Source: Nymphaea colorata
Lineage: Eukaryota; Streptophyta; Magnoliopsida; Nymphaeales; Nymphaeaceae
Direction: 5' to 3'
Length of the DNA stretch: 64,000 nt
Assembly (NCBI RefSeq): GCF_008831285.2
Contig: NC_045150.1
Location: 6,770,001-6,834,000 of the forward strand
Notes under the pieces: model-generated
The model's database searches: none
Told to the model about the DNA's origin: nothing
Seen by the model: only the letters and a program-made list of their open reading frames with translations
Shown here: positions 58,698 to 64,000 of the stretch, one piece after another
Numbering within the stretch: position 1 is the stretch's first letter
How the letters are laid out: every line of letters begins with the position of its first letter
Position numbers and translations under genes: made by a program

Positions 58698-59940
58698 GGG
58701 GCACTGATTTAAAAACTTTTAAGCTGCTTAAATAGATAGCATTATATGTAAAATTATTGTAAATAAAATAAATGATCAAGGATATTAATATATAAACTAA
58801 TATACAATCAACCACTATGTAAACAAATGAATTTTATAAGATTGTGTGGGTAACCGCCCACACAAGGCCACATGTAGATCCGCAGCTGTAAACAAATGTT
58901 ACTTCTAAAATATGTTATTTTTTTTCATGCTTTATTACACTTATAAACTTAGATCCATAACTGTAAATAAAATTTACTTCTAAAATATGTTTTTTTCATG
59001 CTTTATTGTGCCTGTTAAATTTATCGCTTGCTCCGGGTGAGCGAGAAGATTAGGACCTACTTTCGGAATCCCAAACAATATCAACATCAATGATCGTAGC
59101 ATTGTACATTTCAACTTAGTTACCATGTCCAACCACTTTAACCAGGAGCAGGAGCATAGCGCACCCCTAGTTAAAACAAACTATGCATGCATCTTTCACA
59201 TGGCTCACAACTTAACCACCTACGCTATACCTGTTGAGGCCAAAGATTTATTGCTTGTCCTAAATATTTACAACATTTTAGTTTTAAATAGTGTTTATTA
59301 GCTACATTATTCATTAGTAAGAACTGACTAAGCTAAAAACTGTAGTGATACTAAATAACGTTTCTAAGAACAAGTGAAAATTAAGTATCAGTAATTCAGA
59401 ATTCCTGTTTCTTCAAAATAAACTGATGTTCTGAATGATGTTGCAGATGTGAACCGTGACCAGTATTGTTATACTAAAATCAGGATGAATCAGGTCCATG
59501 AGTCACATTTTTTCTATAATATAGCTGCAATTTCAAATTTTCAAATTTTTTGGCTTTTGATTTTAATTAAAAAATGTAAAAATGAATTTTGTGAATAAAA
59601 ATTGAATCTGAATTTGATTTTGGTTTTGACCAGTTCACTCAATCTTTTAGAAAACCAGTTCTACTCATAAACACCGGCCAATTTTATAGATAACATTTTT
59701 TTAACTTTTAAATAAGTTTAAAATAACTTTTAATTATTCTTTATAGAAAATGGAAAAAACTAAACGATTTCACATTGTACCGCCCGAAGTAGCTTGATTC
59801 GCCGTATCTCCGGCAAATGTACCGAGCGTTGATATAGGAATGAATGAATGACATGAAAACTGTTTGTCAAAATTGATTTTATATTGTGGCCAATGAAGCA
59901 GGACAGGAGCCATGTTACTAGAAAACCCTAAAGAAAGAAG
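58698..59940. other. Intergenic, no gene seen
   Basis: AT-rich DNA. AAATATGTTATTTT / AAATATGTTTTTTTC phrases followed by CATGCTTTATT occur twice at about 58907 and 58982, a small local duplication. No gene recognised. Confidence 0.4.
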
Positions 59941-59959
59941 TCCGTCTTCTAATTTCAGG

Positions 59960-60255
59960 TTTTGTTCAGAATGGTGGAAAACAGCCATATTCGTTTCCAA
60001 CATCTCTCTCTTCTGCTTCATCTTCTGATAGCACGGTTCTCATCTGATTTTGAATTGTTTGCCTTCCTTGTCCATATTAGTCAAGCCTCCCAAAACCAGG
60101 TGCACGTGTGTACTCCTACAGGCTGCCACCCCTTCTGGCTCCTCTGCGCCTGTAAATGAAGAGATACGGCCAAGGTTGAACGGTTCCTCATCTTCCCTCT
60201 CGCAAAGTGAAGTCGATTCGTTGAAAATAGCATTCGGTTTTCCGAAATCTAGAGG
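59960..60255 (+). other. Possible 5' exon(s) of the hAT-derived gene
   Basis: 60114-60252 lies between an acceptor-like CTCCTACAG and a donor-like TCTAGAG/GTATAT. Its frame (ATPSGSSAPVNEEIRPRLNG...) is Ser-rich and has a codon-like look. No in-frame link to the BED finger exon could be shown, so it may be a noncoding leader of the next gene or an unrelated exon. Confidence 0.3.
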
Positions 60256-60696
60256 TATATAGTCTTCTGGGCTTTCTTATTGTCTTTTCCTTTTCGGTAT
60301 TTTCGCTGTTGGTGATCGACCCACTTTTATATATTTTTTGTGTCCCATGCGGGTTTCTATGAGCGCTTGAGCCGCTTGCTGGGGTTTTTTTATTGGTTTA
60401 CAGGAGAAAAATAGTCTAGTTCTTCAAAGTCTTTTTTTTTTTTTTCTGGGTAGGGTTAAAGATGTGTGTTGCGTCCATGGTAGTGGGTTCGCAGTCCGGA
60501 TTCTGAAGGTTTTACCATGTTGGTATGCCGTTGCCGTGGGAAAAGTTTTCCTTTCAGGTTAGCGGGGTGCAGCAAAATGAGAGGTTTATCTTTTCTTGTT
60601 GCTTTCCGAAGCTGCATATATAGGTTCTTTAAGAATGCCTCACGAATGTGTTAATGTTCATTGTCTTGCATTGAAGATGAGGGATAAATTTAGGTG

Positions 60697-60880
60697 TTCT
60701 TTAGTTGGTGAGGTGCTGTGAGTTCTGTACGTATGTTGTATTTCAAAGTTTCAAGTATGTTCAGTTTGCCAAGACAATCTTTTTCTTTTTCTTTAGTTGG
60801 TGAGGTGCCGTGAGTGATGTACGTATGTTGTATTTTGAAGTTTCAAGTATGTTCAGTTTGCCAAGACAATCTTTTTCTTT
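60697..60880. repeat. Tandem duplication, 2 x 92 bp
   Basis: The segment starting TTCTTTAGTTGGTGAGGTG at 60697 is repeated at 60789 with very few differences, both ending TTTGCCAAGACAATC. A young local duplication in what is probably the leader intron of the hAT-derived gene. Confidence 0.9.
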
Positions 60881-61892
60881 TCCTTTTCTTCTCTTAGTGC
60901 AAACCTCTGAAGCTAAATTGGAGAAGAATGATGATTTTAATTTGGCCCACTTTTGGTCTTCAATGGTGACGGGTCGTTAAGAGGAGGTGGAATTCCAGTA
61001 ATTCATTTTGTTCTTTTTATTTTGATGTAAAATTGTTGCTTTGATTTTGTTGCGCATTTCCTTTCTTTTATTGCTCTGAGTTCATCTGCTCACTATTCTA
61101 TCTCAAAAATTAGCTGAATATCTTTGTAACACTAGGGCTTTCAAAGTAAGCTACTCGTGTTTGTATTGGAGTTCCTTTATATTTATGCCAGAATTACCAA
61201 TTAGATAATTTAGACCACCGAAGGGAATTCATTTAGTTTGCAGACCCCTTCTTCGTTATTTACATGTTAAATTTGGGCATATTGAAGCTTTACTTAAGGT
61301 AATGAGTTAGGCTACAGGTTCTTTTACTTGTATTCCGTTTCACCAACCATCATATTAGAGAATGATAGGGTCAACCTAATATGATTCCACATGACAGATA
61401 TAGTGAAGTCATGAAGTTTCTACTGTCTGCCTATCTAGTTGGATGTAGAATTTTGTCTTCTTTTTTGGCTTTTCTTTGTGGTTTATGTCTTTAGGGAGAC
61501 TGAAGAATTCTGTACTTTTCTTTATGTAGCTCATGGCTAGTATCATTTTGAATTATCTGAAGAACCTCTTTGTTTATCACATTATTGAAATTATTACTGT
61601 AATCTCTTTATGTTATATCAAGAAAGGTCTTCTTTTGTTTCTCTTTTCAATTTTGATTGCCTCCAAAGGTTGAGAATAGTGTTGGTTTCCCATTTTCAGT
61701 TAAACAGTGTAGGAAAGGTTACTCTCTCAATGCCTTCAGATGGGAAGAGAAAGAATATGCAGATAGATTGCATTCTTCTGCTTTTGTTGCATGAGCTTTC
61801 ATTAAATATAAAGTCTATTTGCTATAAGATGGGGCTTGCCCTTTGTTGATCAACATGAGCTCTATGGTATAAGTTGCCTTTTAATCAGGGAA

Positions 61893-64000
61893 ATGGATGA
61901 TGTTCGTATGCACGGTACAGTAATTGACCGAAAAAACCAGAGAGTTAGATGTAAATACTGCAACAAAGATATGAGAGGCATTACTCGTCTTAAATATCAC
62001 TTGGCCTGCATCCGTGGGGATGTAGCACCATGCCAAGAGGTTCCCTTGGATGTGAAAGCGCAAATGGGTGTCCTGATTCGGGAAGGGAGGCAAAGGCTGA
62101 AAAGTAAATCTGGGAAACTTGAGTCCTCTAGACTATTACGTGGCCGCAATAACTCTACAAAGTCTGTGAAAGCATTTCCAGTCTCTTGTAAAGATACTCA
62201 AGCAGCTGAAGTAATGGAGCAGAAAGTTGTCAACTTGAGTCCCAACGTTATGACAGAAAAATTTTATGATAATGATACAGTGACAGAAAGTAGCTCATTC
62301 TGTAGAAGAAAAAACGAAGATGATTCATGGAGACATGCTTGCCTATGCATTGGCAAATTCTTTTATGACAGTGGTATTGATTTTTGTGAAGCCAACTCTC
62401 CTTACTTCAAGTCCATGATAGATGCAATTGTAGCATGCGGATCTGGGCATGCTCCCAGTCCTAGTGAACTGAGAGGATGGATCCTTCATGAAGAGTTAAA
62501 AGCAATAAATCAGCGTTTAGAAGATGCAAAGAGTTCATGGGAAACAACAGGATGCAGTATTTTGTTGGATAGTTGGACTGACAATGGCGGAAGGGACCTG
62601 CTTTGTTTCATTGTTGATTGCCCAAAAGTTACCATACTTCTAAAATATATTGATGCATCGGATCATATCAAAGAAGATGATTTAGTGAAAACTTTTAATG
62701 GAGTCATTGAGATGGTCGGAATTCAGAATGTGGTGCAGGTTGTTACTTGCAACACCACTGATTACATGGAAGTTGTACGGGAAAGACTTATGGAAGAACA
62801 GAAGAATATGTTTTGGACTCATTGTGCTGTTTATTGTATAGATCTGATGTTGGAAGAGATCGGAATCATGATTAACATGAAAGAGGTGCTTCATAATGCC
62901 AAGCTCATAACAAAATTCGTTAATAGCAATATGCAGATTTTGGCTTTGCTGAAGAAGCATACTTCTGGGAGAGAATTGGTCTGCCCGGCTAAGACACGGT
63001 CTGCAACTGACATTCTTACATTACAGAACATTGTGTCAGAGAAGGAAAACCTGCGGAATATGTTCAATTCAACCTCTTGGAAAGCCTCAACCTGGAGTTC
63101 TACAACCAGTGGGAAGGAGGTAGCTGATTTGGTCTGGAAGCCTTCATTTTGGGCTAGTGCCGAACAGGTTCTGAAGGTTATGATCCCTTTGATTCGGGTG
63201 TTAAGATTAGCATATGGAGACGAGAAAAGGCCAATGGGCTACATTTATGAGGCCATGGATCGTGCCAAGGAGACCATACAGATTGATCTTAATTATGATG
63301 AGGCCAAGTATGTACCTATTTGGACTGTGGTTGACAGGATCTGGAACAATCTTTTGCACAATCCTTTGCACTCAGCTGGATACTATTTAAACCCTGGGTA
63401 TTTTTATTCGGATGATTTTTTTGGTGACGCAGAAGTTGCAGCGGGTCTTCTTGATTGTGTTGAGTGCTTGGTGCAGGATCTAAAGGTGCAGAACCTACTG
63501 CATCTCCAACTCGATGATTACAGAAATGTGAAGGGTGGCTTTGCCATGCAGCAAGCAATTGAAGGCAGGACCAAGTGTCATCCAGGTTAGGGCAATTTTA
63601 CTGATCTATGATATTGGTCTTAACATGTTTTTATTGGCCTTAACATGTTTTTCCATGTTAGTCATTGCTAATGAATTCTTGTTTGCAAGTGCAGTTGAGT
63701 GGTGGTCTTTGTATGGGGGCCACTGTCCTGAGTTGCAGAGATTTGCAATGCGTATTTTAAGCCAAACATGCAGTGGCATGAGATGCAGACAGGACAGGGG
63801 CTTATTACGGCAGCTATGCACAAAAGAGAAAAGCAAAATAGAGCATAGTCTGCTAGAAGATCTTGTTCTTGTCCATTGTAATCTTCAAATGCAGCGGCCT
63901 TTAACGATCTCAGACGACAACATGGACTCACTTCTCTTGGAAAAGAACAACTGGGTGAGTGATTGGATAGTAGCCACCAACCGGGGTCTCAAAAATGTTG
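61893..64000 (+). CDS. hAT-transposase-derived BED zinc-finger / DUF659 protein, partial at window edge
   Basis: Nuclear DNA-binding-type protein of the plant BED/DUF659/hAT-dimerisation group. Exon A 61893-63585, then CCAG/GTTAGG...TGCAG/TTGAGT to exon B from 63695, open to the window end (667 codons seen). ATG 61893 lies four bases after a good acceptor (TTTTAATCAG); no earlier in-frame ATG exists. The BED finger is at residues 8-50 with C20, C23, H36 and C47. The transposase core starts at about 185, with LLDSWTD 224-230, where the first catalytic Asp (226) is kept. The second position reads VTCNTTD (Cys 286) where active relatives have Asp. HCAVYCIDL 310-318 has Tyr in place of the usual His. 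The C-terminal EWWSLYGGHCPELQ (566-579) is followed by SQTCSGMRCRQD, where the catalytic Glu of the CERNW motif is Arg 596. No terminal inverted repeats seen. Most likely a host gene domesticated from a transposon. Confidence 0.85.

Noticed and set aside
1..64000. tRNA, rRNA and known ncRNA genes
   Set aside because: No cloverleaf with A/B boxes or rRNA-like block was recognised by eye; a covariance-model scan would be the decisive test.

Overview
This is plant nuclear DNA, almost certainly from a flowering plant. Genes are split by GT-AG introns, several of them kilobases long. Intergenic DNA is AT-rich and crowded with short inverted-repeat transposons, foldback sequences and long (AT)n microsatellites. 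The proteins belong to plant families: a MYB-CC phosphate-response factor, a CAX2-type vacuolar cation/proton exchanger, an NRT2 nitrate transporter, ABCF4/GCN4, and a plant-type BED/DUF659 hAT-derived protein. I cannot fix the species. The mix of a very GC-rich NRT2 exon with otherwise AT-rich genes would fit a monocot, magnoliid or early-diverging angiosperm, but that is only a hint.

Layout. 1-2.8 kb: repeat-rich intergenic DNA. 2.8-7.4 kb: PHR1-like gene, plus strand, seven coding exons. 8.6-22.3 kb: CAX2-like gene, minus strand, ten coding exons plus a likely far-upstream leader exon, converging tail-to-tail on the PHR1-like gene; its introns hold CACTA, Mutator-like and other nonautonomous elements. 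22.4-34 kb: no gene found; hAT-like MITEs, a five-copy 187-bp tandem array, a 330-bp hairpin and a 1.6-kb imperfect palindrome. 34.2-37.4 kb: NRT2, minus strand, two exons. 37.6-47 kb: intergenic with more MITEs, duplications and microsatellites. 47.4-51 kb: ABCF4, minus strand, uninterrupted coding exon with an intron in the leader. 51.8-52.8 kb: inverted, broken copy of the last third of ABCF4 with its 3' flank. 53-60 kb: repeats. 60-64 kb: hAT-derived BED zinc-finger gene, plus strand, running off the right edge.

The genes do not form an operon-like system. Three deal with mineral nutrition (phosphate signalling, vacuolar Ca/Mn exchange, nitrate uptake), but they differ in strand, spacing and composition, so I treat their proximity as coincidence unless synteny shows otherwise. 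I found no convincing new biological system. The items most worth a second look are the hAT-derived gene that appears to have lost two of three catalytic acids, the ABCF4 inverted partial duplication, the two foldback structures as possible small-RNA sources, and the MITE family recognised by 8-bp target duplications.
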